Positions 14,241 to 21,150 of a DNA stretch of 21,713 nt are shown in pieces. The stretch's first letter is position 1. Each line of letters opens with the position of its first letter. A program made the position numbers and the translations under genes. The notes below the pieces were generated by a model. The model was given only the letters and a program-made list of their open reading frames with translations, searched no databases and was not told the DNA's origin. Source of the stretch: RGIG1959 sp045651865 (GTDB lineage: Bacteria > Bacillota > Clostridia > Oscillospirales > Acutalibacteraceae); the NCBI GenBank assembly GCA_045651865.1, contig JAZRTC010000083.1, forward strand, positions 1 to 21,713, read 5' to 3'.

Positions 14241-15428
14241 TTATCCTTCCACTGTGCAGGCGAGTTCGCCGTCGCACAGCCGTATTGTCAATTGATCGCC
14301 CGCCTGCGCTCCGTAAACACTTGCGAGCACTTCGCCGTTTTTATACGGGATCGCATAGCCGCGACCGAGCACCTTCAAGGGGCTGAGCGCATCGAGCTTT
14401 GCCGCATCGGCAGCAAGCCGCTGTGCCTCGCGGTGGACGGCATTGCCCGTCGCATTGGCAAGCGCCTGCGTGAGCATATCCAGCCGCATTTGTCGCTCCT
14501 CCACATAAAACAGCGGTGAACACAGGCAGCGTTTTTCACACAGCATCTTCAGGCGGTGCGTTTCCCGCTGAAGCGCACTTTGCAACAACTGTTCACGGCG
14601 CGCGGCATCCGCGTGCAGTTTTTGCAACAGTCCTTGCGTATCGGGGACGGCAAGCTCTGCCGCCGCAGAAGGCGTAGGTGCGCGAAGATCCGCGACAAAA
14701 TCGCAGATGGTAAAATCGGTCTCATGACCGACCGCCGAAATCACCGGCACGCGCGACGCATACACCGCCCGTGCAACCCGCTCATCGTTGAACGCCCACA
14801 GCTCTTCCAGCGAGCCGCCGCCTCTGCCGACGATGATGACATCCACATCCTCGATCGCGTTGACGCGCGCGAGCGCATCGACGATTTGCGGTGGTGCGCC
14901 GTCGCCCTGCACCAGCACGGGTGCAAACAACACTTTAGCAAGCGGGTAGCGCCTGCCAAGCACATTCAGAATATCGCGTACTGCCGCACCCGTAGGCGAG
15001 GTGATCACGCCGACCGTGCGCGGATAGCGGACAAGCGGCCGTTTGCGGGCTTCATCGAACAGCCCCTCTGCCTCCAGCTTCTTTTTAAGCTGTTCGTACG
15101 CAATCTGCAACGCACCGACACCGTCGGGTTGCATTGCGTCAATATACAGCTGATACGAGCCATCCTTTTCATACAGCGACACGCGCGCTTTCACAATCAC
15201 CTTCATACCGTTTTCGGGTGTGAAGGTGAGTTTCGATGCCGCGCCGCGAAACATCACGGCACGCACCAACGCGTTTTCATCCTTGAGGGACATATACAGA
15301 TGTCCCGATTTATAGTGATTGGTGAAGTTGCTGATCTCGCCGCCGATATACACCGAAGCAATATTGCGGTCCTGCTCAAGAAGCGACTTCACATAATGAT
15401 TCAGTTGTGAAATGGAAATGACTTTCAT
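14241..15428 (-). CDS. xseA: Exodeoxyribonuclease VII large subunit
   Basis: Catalytic subunit of exonuclease VII, which degrades single-stranded DNA from both ends into oligonucleotides, 395 residues. An N-terminal OB fold (about 1-100, SISQLNHYVKSLLEQD, IGGEISNF, SGHLYMSLKD) precedes the catalytic domain with TSPTGAAVRDI (143-153), GRGGGSLEELWAFNDE (201-216) and the conserved AVGHETDFTICDFVADLRA (232-250) followed by PTPSAAAE. A coiled-coil region follows (about 265-345) and is on the short side for the family. The ATG at 15428 overlaps the stop of the upstream TsaD-like gene as ATGA. The in-frame extension to 15647 lies within that gene and is rejected. Confidence 0.96.
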   Translation of the reverse strand: MKVISISQLNHYVKSLLEQDRNIASVYIGGEISNFTNHYKSGHLYMSLKDENALVRAVMFRGAASKLTFTPENGMKVIVKARVSLYEKDGSYQLYIDAMQPDGVGALQIAYEQLKKKLEAEGLFDEARKRPLVRYPRTVGVITSPTGAAVRDILNVLGRRYPLAKVLFAPVLVQGDGAPPQIVDALARVNAIEDVDVIIVGRGGGSLEELWAFNDERVARAVYASRVPVISAVGHETDFTICDFVADLRAPTPSAAAELAVPDTQGLLQKLHADAARREQLLQSALQRETHRLKMLCEKRCLCSPLFYVEERQMRLDMLTQALANATGNAVHREAQRLAADAAKLDALSPLKVLGRGYAIPYKNGEVLASVYGAQAGDQLTIRLCDGELACTVEG

Positions 15429-16360
15429 CGGTAACCATCCTTTATTGCTGTCAATACAGCAATGCCTGCCGCGTTGTCTGCGGAATAGACCGGATCGGCA
15501 AAGGCACCGCCGAACCGCTGAGAAAGCGTCTTCTTCAAAAGCGAATTGGACATCACGCCGCCCGCATACACCAGCGGCAGTTCGCCGAATTCCTTGAACA
15601 GCGCTTCGGTCATTGCAATCACCGCCGCTTCCACGCTTTTCAGGCAAAACAGCGCCACTTCTTCTTTCGACGCACCGTCGCGAAGCATCCGCTCACACTG
15701 ATTCTGCACGCCCGACAGATGGCAGTCCATCCCGTCCATACTGGCGCGGGGTTTATATGACCCGCTCGCCTGAAGCGCGAGCGCTTCCAGCGCGGGCCCT
15801 GCCGGAAAACGAAGTCCCAGCATCCCGCCGACGCGGTCAATGAGCTGTCCTGCCTTAAGATCGCGCGAATGTGCCACCACGCGGCAACGGATCAACTCCT
15901 CTTTATCGGGTTCGACCAGAAGCGCATCGGTCGTGCCGCCCGATACATGAAACGCCAGAAAACGCGTTTGTATCCAGTCGAGATGATCGGTGCCGTACAG
16001 CGCCGCCGCGACATGGCCCTGCTGATGTGTGAAACGATAGCACGGCACACGGAGCACCGCAGCAAGCTCCCGCGCTGCGCCGATTCCCGCCAGAAAGCAC
16101 GGCATATACGAACCGTCCGCCTGCCCGGGGCGGTCGGATGCACCGATGCAGGTGACGGGCGCATCACATTGCGCACGGAGCTGTTCCACGATATCGGGAA
16201 GCTGGCGCACATGGTGAAACAGCGCATCGCTCTGGCGAAGCCCCATCTGCCCTTCCTCGACGGGCAACAGCTTCTTTTGCTGAACCAGTCGACCTTCCTG
16301 CGGCAAATAGATCGCCGCGGAAGTCGTATAATTGCTGGTATCCAGTCCGAGAGCAATCAT
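15425..16360 (-). CDS. TsaD/Kae1-like paralogue (peptidase M22 family), function unassigned
   Basis: A 311-residue ASKHA-fold protein related to the tRNA threonylcarbamoyltransferase TsaD. It begins MIALGLDTSNYTTSAAIY, the nucleotide-binding strand-turn, and keeps a metal-site HxxxH as THQQGH (His112, His116). FHVSGGTTDALLV (137-149), GGVMSNSLL (267-275) and YSADNAAGIA (292-301, Asp295 as likely third ligand) follow. Canonical TsaD is about 335-345 residues with HHxEGH and LVSGGHT, so this is a divergent, shorter member and probably not the organism's main TsaD. It overlaps nusB (ATGA) and xseA (ATGA), so all three are translated from one mRNA. Genes of this type between nusB and xseA recur in Clostridia, but no function is known to me. 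Confidence 0.85.
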   Translation of the reverse strand: MIALGLDTSNYTTSAAIYLPQEGRLVQQKKLLPVEEGQMGLRQSDALFHHVRQLPDIVEQLRAQCDAPVTCIGASDRPGQADGSYMPCFLAGIGAARELAAVLRVPCYRFTHQQGHVAAALYGTDHLDWIQTRFLAFHVSGGTTDALLVEPDKEELIRCRVVAHSRDLKAGQLIDRVGGMLGLRFPAGPALEALALQASGSYKPRASMDGMDCHLSGVQNQCERMLRDGASKEEVALFCLKSVEAAVIAMTEALFKEFGELPLVYAGGVMSNSLLKKTLSQRFGGAFADPVYSADNAAGIAVLTAIKDGYR

Positions 16361-16776
16361 TCTGCTTCGCCCTCGACGGTTTCACCCATTTTTCGCGCCA
16401 CAGCGCCGAGAATACCGTTGATAAACGGAGGCTCGTCCTCCTCGCCGTAAGCCTTGGCAAGCTCGATCGCTTCGTTGATCGCCACGCTGACGGGAGATTC
16501 CTCCACATACTGCATCTCATACAGTGCCAGACGCAGGATCGCCAATGTGACTTTGGACAAACGGTCCTTGCTCCAACGGTGCGAGTATTCGGCAATGAGT
16601 GCATCGGACTGCACATAACATTCGTCCGCGCCCTTTGCCAGACGAATGGCAAATTCGTCGGGTTCAATATCACGGGCTTCGATCGCACGGTCAATGATAT
16701 CCTGCATATCCGTATCGTCAAAGCAGCGTTCAAACAGTAAAATGAATGCAAGTTCTCTGGATTTACGACGCGCCAT
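16357..16776 (-). CDS. nusB: Transcription antitermination factor NusB
   Basis: All-helical RNA-binding protein of 139 residues that, with NusE (S10), binds boxA RNA and helps RNA polymerase through rRNA operons. It opens with MARRKSRELAFILLFERCF, the usual arginine-rich first helix. The second half has RLSKVTLAILRLALYEMQY, the SVAINEAIELAKAYG motif and PFINGILGAVARKM, all typical. The region before its ATG has an AAAGG Shine-Dalgarno-like sequence at a long spacing. A weak promoter candidate (minus, TTGCAT at 16829-16824 and TATACC at 16808-16803, 15-base spacing) and the hairpin at 16831-16857 suggest that nusB may start its own transcript. Confidence 0.96.
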   Translation of the reverse strand: MARRKSRELAFILLFERCFDDTDMQDIIDRAIEARDIEPDEFAIRLAKGADECYVQSDALIAEYSHRWSKDRLSKVTLAILRLALYEMQYVEESPVSVAINEAIELAKAYGEEDEPPFINGILGAVARKMGETVEGEAE

Positions 16777-16830
16777 AAGTTTTTCCAGCCTTTCTTTTTA
16801 AGGGTATACGAAAGTTTTTCACAATGCAAG

Positions 16831-16857
16831 AAACCCTCCACGCAACGCGGAGGGTTT
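16831..16857 (-). terminator. Probable terminator after asp23
   Basis: A perfect 9-base inverted repeat AAACCCTCC (16831-16839) / GGAGGGTTT (16849-16857) with a 9-base loop follows the asp23 stop codon by about 60 bases. On minus the stem is followed by CTTGCATTG, so with the stem's own TTT the U-tract is short. On plus it runs into TTTTAG. Termination is probably partial, allowing some read-through into nusB. Confidence 0.55.
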
Positions 16858-16917
16858 TAGATCCTCGCCGTTTTTCGAGCCGATGGGTGTCCCTCAGAAC
16901 ATCGCATCAGCAACAAA

Positions 16918-17292
16918 TCAATCGGCCTGCTGTTCGGTTGTCTGAGGTTCTGCAACGGCACGCGCCACATGGATATTGACTTTCGTCACAGGGCTTCCCG
17001 TCATGGATTGTACGGCGTTTTTAACCGCCGTCTGGACCGCTTCCGCCATCGTGGGGATGTGCGCATCCATTTTCGGACGGACATACACATCCAGCACGGT
17101 TTCATTGGCATTGCTGACCACCGAAACGGCACGCGCCGCCGCCGATGCCATCACGCCGCGGATGTTGATCGGGCGTTGTCCCATTTCCGCAACGCCGTCC
17201 ACTTCCAGTGCCGCATTGCACGCGATCGTAGCGATGACCTCTTCGGAAATAATGCAGCTTCCGTCGGTCGCTTTATAGGTTTGTTCACTCAT
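16918..17292 (-). CDS. Asp23/Gls24 family envelope stress response protein
   Basis: Member of the Asp23/YqhY/Gls24 family, 124 residues, cytosolic or membrane-associated. Relatives are linked to envelope stress, and YqhY is linked to fatty-acid supply. The domain spans about 10-110, with ISEEVIATIACNAALEVDGV, AVSVVSNANETVLDVYV, IPTMAEAVQTAVKNAV and a GSPVTKVNIHV ending. The tail is Gln/Thr-rich and probably disordered. AAGGGGG supports the ATG at 17292. A longer frame to 17361 would run through the promoter and is rejected. The gene lies between spoIIIAH and nusB as in Bacillus, but accB and accC are absent from the position they occupy there. Confidence 0.92.
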   Translation of the reverse strand: MSEQTYKATDGSCIISEEVIATIACNAALEVDGVAEMGQRPINIRGVMASAAARAVSVVSNANETVLDVYVRPKMDAHIPTMAEAVQTAVKNAVQSMTGSPVTKVNIHVARAVAEPQTTEQQAD

Positions 17293-17332
17293 GGATGAGC
17301 GCCCCCTTTTAGACAAATAATGATATATACAT

Positions 17333-17361
17333 AGTATACCATCTTTTTTGCCCGAACGCAA
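17333..17361 (-). promoter_or_regulatory. Candidate sigma-A promoter for asp23
   Basis: On minus, TTGCGT (17361-17356) is followed after exactly 17 bases by TATACT (17338-17333, 5 of 6 consensus). The site lies just after the spoIIIAH stop and about 40 bases before the asp23 ATG, in an AT-rich gap. It would allow asp23 and the housekeeping genes downstream to be transcribed in vegetative cells independently of the sporulation operon. Confidence 0.6.
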
Positions 17362-17369
17362 CAGTTTTT

Positions 17370-17927
17370 TTATTCCACTGCTGTAATATTTACCGCATCC
17401 GCTTTGACATTGGATTGCGATGTCACAATCTGTAAAATCTGCAGTGTTTGTGCCTGCTCAAGCGATGCCGCCTTGACCGCAACATGAGCATTGCCGTTTT
17501 CGATGTACACCACACAGTCTTCAAAACCCTTTGCTTTGATCAGGCTCTCAATGGCATCCTCCTGCTCCACAGCCGCCGCAACAGTCGCCGCCGCTGCTAC
17601 CGCCTCCTGCTGGGTTGCTTCGTCGGTTTTTACATTCTGCAAAGTGTCCTTGAGAATCTCCAGCGCCTCCTGCCGCGCCGCCGTACGGTTGCGTCTGGCG
17701 GCATCAAAATAGCTTTCCTCCTGCACGGGAGCGGTCGTCCCCGACACAAACACGGATTCTCCAAGCGGCTTTTCGGTCGTCGCCGTTTCCTGCGCACCGT
17801 CCGTAGATACGGTCAACGGCGTGTTGGATGCCACAAAATAATTCAGATACACTGCCGCGCCCAACACAAGCAACATCACCATCAGCACTGCATGCTTTTT
17901 TGTAAACCGTTTTTCTTTCATCACCAT
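17370..17927 (-). CDS. spoIIIAH: Stage III sporulation protein AH
   Basis: Mother-cell membrane protein of 185 residues whose extracytoplasmic domain binds forespore SpoIIQ and helps form the engulfment channel. A short basic N-terminus precedes one membrane segment (about 12-33, HAVLMVMLLVLGAAVYLNYF). A Thr/Glu-rich linker and a C-terminal YscJ/FliF-like ring-building domain (about 75-185) follow, with ESYFDAARRNRTAARQEALE at its start and the family's FEDCVVYIENGNAHV. Possible starts are GTG 17930, ATG 17927 and ATG 17921. AGAAGGGG favours ATG 17927, which overlaps the last base of the spoIIIAG TGA. It is the last gene of the spoIIIA operon. Confidence 0.93.
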   Translation of the reverse strand: MVMKEKRFTKKHAVLMVMLLVLGAAVYLNYFVASNTPLTVSTDGAQETATTEKPLGESVFVSGTTAPVQEESYFDAARRNRTAARQEALEILKDTLQNVKTDEATQQEAVAAAATVAAAVEQEDAIESLIKAKGFEDCVVYIENGNAHVAVKAASLEQAQTLQILQIVTSQSNVKADAVNITAVE

Positions 17928-18481
17928 CACGACCCCTTCTCTGTATTATACGGAATCACGCAGACGCGCTTACCCGTAATGTCCAACGCGGTACACACCG
18001 CCTGACTCACCAGTGCGGCGACCGTTTCGTCGGCGGCACCTTCACACGCAACAACCACACCACGCACAACCGGCTGGATCTCCGTGACAAGCAAACCCGA
18101 CTTGCCGTCTCCGTCATCCACCGTCACAACGGTTTTGTGGCTGTCGTCACGCACCGATGTCTGCGACTCACTTTCGGTGTGGTCGGAATTGATCTTCTGC
18201 TCGTTGGCATACACATATTCCACACCGTTTTGCAAAGTGATCATCACCTCGGCGCGCCCTGCGCCGTGCACAGACGACACCATCTGTTCGAGGCGTTCTT
18301 CCATCTGCGCGATGTATTGTGCCGTGTCCGTCGTCTCTGTCTGCGGTGCTGTCGGTTTCTGCTCCCAAAGGGTGGATATGCCGATCAGCAGCATTCCTGC
18401 AATACCGAACACCACGATCCATCGGTATCCCCGTCCGGTCGCAAACCGTTCCCGCAACCGTTTCATAAATTCATCGGACAT
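17927..18481 (-). CDS. spoIIIAG: Stage III sporulation protein AG
   Basis: Mother-cell component of the SpoIIIA-SpoIIQ channel, 184 residues. In B. subtilis it forms a large ring in the intermembrane space. A cytoplasmic N-terminus (1-20), one membrane helix (about 21-40, WIVVFGIAGMLLIGISTLW) and a ring-building domain (about 55-184) are visible. GAGRAEVMITLQNGVEYVYA, VVRGVVVACEGA and the ending TGKRVCVIP are family-typical. The Ser/Thr/Glu-rich insert between them (SDHTESESQTSVRDDSHK) corresponds to the beta-triangle-forming insertion. The ATG at 18481 has GGAGGTG six bases upstream and lies 11 bases inside spoIIIAF. Confidence 0.94.
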   Translation of the reverse strand: MSDEFMKRLRERFATGRGYRWIVVFGIAGMLLIGISTLWEQKPTAPQTETTDTAQYIAQMEERLEQMVSSVHGAGRAEVMITLQNGVEYVYANEQKINSDHTESESQTSVRDDSHKTVVTVDDGDGKSGLLVTEIQPVVRGVVVACEGAADETVAALVSQAVCTALDITGKRVCVIPYNTEKGS

Positions 18482-18941
18482 AATACACCTCCACAGGAAC
18501 ACCCCACGCTTGCTCTAAAGTCTTGCGCACCGCGGACGCAACCGCCATATCCTCACGGTCAAGCGTCACCCGCACCCGCTCAATATATATGCGGTCTGTC
18601 CGCGTTTTATCCCGACACAGTGTCACCTTTTTTACTGTTGCGATATCGCCGACCCGCTCATCGGCATCGCGGAGCAAGGTCTGCGTCAAGACCGACTCTG
18701 CCTGTTCATTGACCTTATCCGACAATTCAAGCGAGACCTCCGTTTCCTCAGGCAAAGAAAACAGCTCCGTTGCCAGACCGACCAGCGCTTTCACAGGCGA
18801 CAGCATACAGCACAGAAACAGCACCGCCGTCAGCACTCCGAACACGCGCCGCATCCTTCCCGCCGGACACAGCATCGACAGCACCGCACATCCGACGCCG
18901 ATGCCGCACATCGCCGCCGCCCACTCCTGAAGCACGCTCAT
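18471..18941 (-). CDS. spoIIIAF: Stage III sporulation protein AF
   Basis: Membrane protein of 156 residues, part of the mother-cell SpoIIIA complex. Two N-terminal hydrophobic segments (about 8-25 and 30-52, RVFGVLTAVLFLCCMLSPV) precede a soluble domain (about 85-156) related to the SpoIIIAG and SpoIIIAH ring-building folds. RIYIERVRVTLDRED and a C-terminal PVEVYYVR are visible. The ATG at 18941 overlaps the spoIIIAE stop as ATGA. The frame stays open a further 252 codons upstream inside spoIIIAE; that is a GC-rich shadow and not part of the gene. Confidence 0.92.
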   Translation of the reverse strand: MSVLQEWAAAMCGIGVGCAVLSMLCPAGRMRRVFGVLTAVLFLCCMLSPVKALVGLATELFSLPEETEVSLELSDKVNEQAESVLTQTLLRDADERVGDIATVKKVTLCRDKTRTDRIYIERVRVTLDREDMAVASAVRKTLEQAWGVPVEVYYVR

Positions 18942-20068
18942 CTTGCACCCACCCCCATTGTCACCAGTGTCAGGGATATAATCAGCAACAAGCCCGTCGA
19001 GGACAACACGGCGATCAGTGTTTTCATCACACCTTTGAGAACTCCCGCCACCGCCGCAATACTCTGAAAGGAAAACAACTCCGCCGTGATCTTCACCAAA
19101 AACAGCAATATATCCCATAACACACATTCCAGCAATGTCGGAAGCACGATGCACACCGTGCACAGCACACCAAAGCCACCGACCGTTCCGCGCAACGCCG
19201 ACAAGCATCCCTGCACCGTATACAGCGCTTCGGACAACGATCCGCCGACGATCGGTACAAATCCCGCCACCGAGAAACGAAGCATCCGTCCGCCCACTGT
19301 ATCCGCCCCTGCCGCCAGAATACTCTGGAAGGACAAGAGCGCCACAAAGATCATCAGTGACACCGTCATCATCCAGGTGTTGATCTTGCTCACCATTGTG
19401 CCGATGCCCGTCAGGCGATGCGCAGGATCCATTGCACCTGTCACACCGAATGCGAGCGACACAAAGCAAAGCGGCACAATCACCTGTCCTACAAGCATCC
19501 CGATGCCTTGGGCGGCGGCAAGCATGACTGTCTGAAAAGATAGGGCAGTCACCGTGCCGCCGCTTGCCACCAGCATCGCGGCATACACCGGCGCAAAGCT
19601 GAGTAAAAACACCGAGGCGCTGTCCGTTGCCGCTAAGGTGCGTTGCATCGTCTGCCACAGCGGTATCAGAAGCGGTGTGACCGCCGCCAGCACACAAACC
19701 GCACGGAACATTGCCGACCGCTCACCGCTTGCAGGCTGAAGCGCCTCAAAAAATCCGAGAAGCAACAGTACACCGAGCAACAGCGTTGCCGCCGTAAACG
19801 GCGCCGTGCTTTCCTCGCGGAACAGATCGTGAAGTGTCGACAACACCGTTTGCGGGGTCATCGACAGTGCCGCATCCACAGACAGCCCGTCCACGCCGAT
19901 GCGGCGAAGCAATGCCTGTGTCTCGTCGGGCAAAAGCGAATACAGCTCCCCTGCCCCGCTCGCTTCCAGCTGTTGCTCATACAGCTCCTGCGCCGACTGT
20001 GCGCTGACCGATCCCGATAACAACACCAAAAGTATAAGCGCCGTGACGGCAATAGCAATCCGTTTCAC
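18938..20068 (-). CDS. spoIIIAE: Stage III sporulation protein AE
   Basis: Polytopic membrane protein of 376 residues, the largest membrane component of the SpoIIIA transport-like complex. A signal peptide (about 1-23, ending SVSA) is followed by a short extracytoplasmic domain with LYEQQLEASGAGELYSLLP (about 29-47). About seven or eight hydrophobic segments follow (from about 92 on). The family landmarks GAMDPAHRLTG, FVPIVGGSLSEALYTVQGC and a Gly/Val-rich end are present. The start is GTG at 20068, overlapping the spoIIIAD stop as GTGA. It has only a weak Shine-Dalgarno, so translation is probably coupled to spoIIIAD. Confidence 0.95.
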   Translation of the reverse strand: MKRIAIAVTALILLVLLSGSVSAQSAQELYEQQLEASGAGELYSLLPDETQALLRRIGVDGLSVDAALSMTPQTVLSTLHDLFREESTAPFTAATLLLGVLLLLGFFEALQPASGERSAMFRAVCVLAAVTPLLIPLWQTMQRTLAATDSASVFLLSFAPVYAAMLVASGGTVTALSFQTVMLAAAQGIGMLVGQVIVPLCFVSLAFGVTGAMDPAHRLTGIGTMVSKINTWMMTVSLMIFVALLSFQSILAAGADTVGGRMLRFSVAGFVPIVGGSLSEALYTVQGCLSALRGTVGGFGVLCTVCIVLPTLLECVLWDILLFLVKITAELFSFQSIAAVAGVLKGVMKTLIAVLSSTGLLLIISLTLVTMGVGAR

Positions 20069-20469
20069 GGCACCACCGCCTGTGAATGAATGATCCCCTC
20101 CAGAAGCGACACGGCATATTCAAACAGCGGTAATCCGCACAGAAGAAGCAAGACCTGTCCGCCGAGTTCCGCTTTTGATGCAAGAGCCGTTTCTCCTGCG
20201 TCGCGGCAGATATCCGCCGCCGTCTGGGTGAGCAACGCAATCGCGAGAGCCTTGAGAAGAACAGTGGTATAGCGACTGTCGATCACACCGTTGTCAAACA
20301 AGGCGCTGACCCGACCGACAAGCGGCACAAGCTCCGAAAGCGTCCAAAACAGCAATACCACACCCGCCGACAGTACCAGAAGCGTTGCATACGCAGGTTG
20401 GGTCTGCCGAAGCGTCAGCGCGAACACCGCCGCCGTAAGCGACACGCCTACAACCATCCACACCGTCAT
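20065..20469 (-). CDS. spoIIIAD: Stage III sporulation protein AD
   Basis: Small membrane protein of 134 residues with an N-terminal segment, two middle hydrophobic segments and a C-terminal one (about 4-20, 27-52, 72-90 and 100-125). The helix containing RYTTVLLKALAIALLTQTAADICRDAGE is the family hallmark, followed by LASKAELGGQVLLLLCGLPL. GAGGTG sits six bases before the ATG at 20469. A GTG four codons earlier is possible but is too close to that site. It begins nine bases after the spoIIIAC stop and overlaps spoIIIAE. Confidence 0.93.
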   Translation of the reverse strand: MTVWMVVGVSLTAAVFALTLRQTQPAYATLLVLSAGVVLLFWTLSELVPLVGRVSALFDNGVIDSRYTTVLLKALAIALLTQTAADICRDAGETALASKAELGGQVLLLLCGLPLFEYAVSLLEGIIHSQAVVP

Positions 20470-20477
20470 ACCGCACC

Positions 20478-20672
20478 TCACAGTCCGAACGCGGATTTGA
20501 CCGTTTCAAACAACGCACTGATCTCCGTCACAACGATGGTCAGCACCACGATCAGACCCGCCAGCGTTGTCAGCATCGCCTGCTCCTCACGACCCGAACG
20601 GATCAGCACTTGATTGAGCACCGCCACGATGATCCCGATGGCGGCAATCTTGAAAATCAGATCCACATCCAC
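20478..20672 (-). CDS. spoIIIAC: Stage III sporulation protein AC
   Basis: Two-helix membrane protein of 64 residues. It reads MDVDLIFKIAAIGIIVAVLN, then QVLIRSGREEQAMLTTLAGL and a second hydrophobic segment ending KSAFGL, almost superimposable on known SpoIIIAC. The start is GTG at 20672-20670, nine bases after an AGGAGG. A longer frame exists up to 20885, but it has no family similarity before the GTG and lies across spoIIIAB. The gene begins 13 bases after the spoIIIAB stop. Confidence 0.94.
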   Translation of the reverse strand: MDVDLIFKIAAIGIIVAVLNQVLIRSGREEQAMLTTLAGLIVVLTIVVTEISALFETVKSAFGL

Positions 20673-20685
20673 CCTTACATTCCTC

Positions 20686-21150
20686 CTAAAGCATGACAAT
20701 ACCGATGCAAAGCCCCGCACACATCGCCGTCGAGAGATACACCCGCGCAAGGCGTTGACGGCGGTCGGATGCCGCTTCCAGCTGCTCCTTTGCCCGCTCG
20801 GTATACTGCGCGATATGGGCAAGTTGTCCGTCCAGATCGCTGGCTCCGATAAACCCGAAAAAACCCTTGGCAAATTCCGCCTCATCCGCGGACAGTGTAC
20901 GCGGCATGTGCATCACCTCGGTCGGTGATACAAACTCCGCAAGCCAGCCAAGCGCGGGATACCCGCGTTTATCCAATGCGGCGAACATCTCCTGCATCGG
21001 ACGGACGGTGTAGCGAAGCTCCGTGTGCAGGTGAGAAAGCAACCGCACCCAGTCCTGCCACAGGCGTTGTGCTGCCGTCAGGCGATGCACCTCCGCCAGA
21101 CCGATCCCCGCACACGCCAGTGTGATCAATATGGCACCCAGTATCTTCAA
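20686..21150 (-). CDS. spoIIIAB: Stage III sporulation protein AB
   Basis: Membrane protein of 154 residues with one N-terminal hydrophobic segment (about 2-19, KILGAILITLACAGIGLA), a long helical cytoplasmic domain and a hydrophobic C-terminus (about 139-154, STAMCAGLCIGIVML), distantly like type II secretion protein F. RLWQDWVRLLSHLHTELRYT and GYPALGWLAEF fit the family. The only usable start is TTG at 21150-21148. In that frame a TAA stop lies at 21174-21172 and the next ATG is 51 codons downstream. GGAG is four bases away. The 5' end lies wholly within the reading frame of spoIIIAA. Confidence 0.9.
   Translation of the reverse strand: MKILGAILITLACAGIGLAEVHRLTAAQRLWQDWVRLLSHLHTELRYTVRPMQEMFAALDKRGYPALGWLAEFVSPTEVMHMPRTLSADEAEFAKGFFGFIGASDLDGQLAHIAQYTERAKEQLEAASDRRQRLARVYLSTAMCAGLCIGIVML

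Noticed and set aside
15429..15647. N-terminal extension of xseA to 15647
   Set aside because: It lies inside the TsaD-like gene, is Arg/Cys-rich and precedes the conserved MKVISISQLN start, which has its own ATGA overlap.
17362..17390. Possible terminator after spoIIIAH (CAGCAGT/ACTGTTG)
   Set aside because: The stem needs a G-T pair, the loop is 12 bases, and no U-tract follows on the minus strand; the T-run is in the loop on the opposite strand.
18942..19697. Open 252-codon extension of the spoIIIAF frame over spoIIIAE
   Set aside because: Its residues are Gly/Arg/Cys/Asp-rich and unlike SpoIIIAF, whereas the ATGA junction at 18938-18941 gives a normal-length SpoIIIAF.
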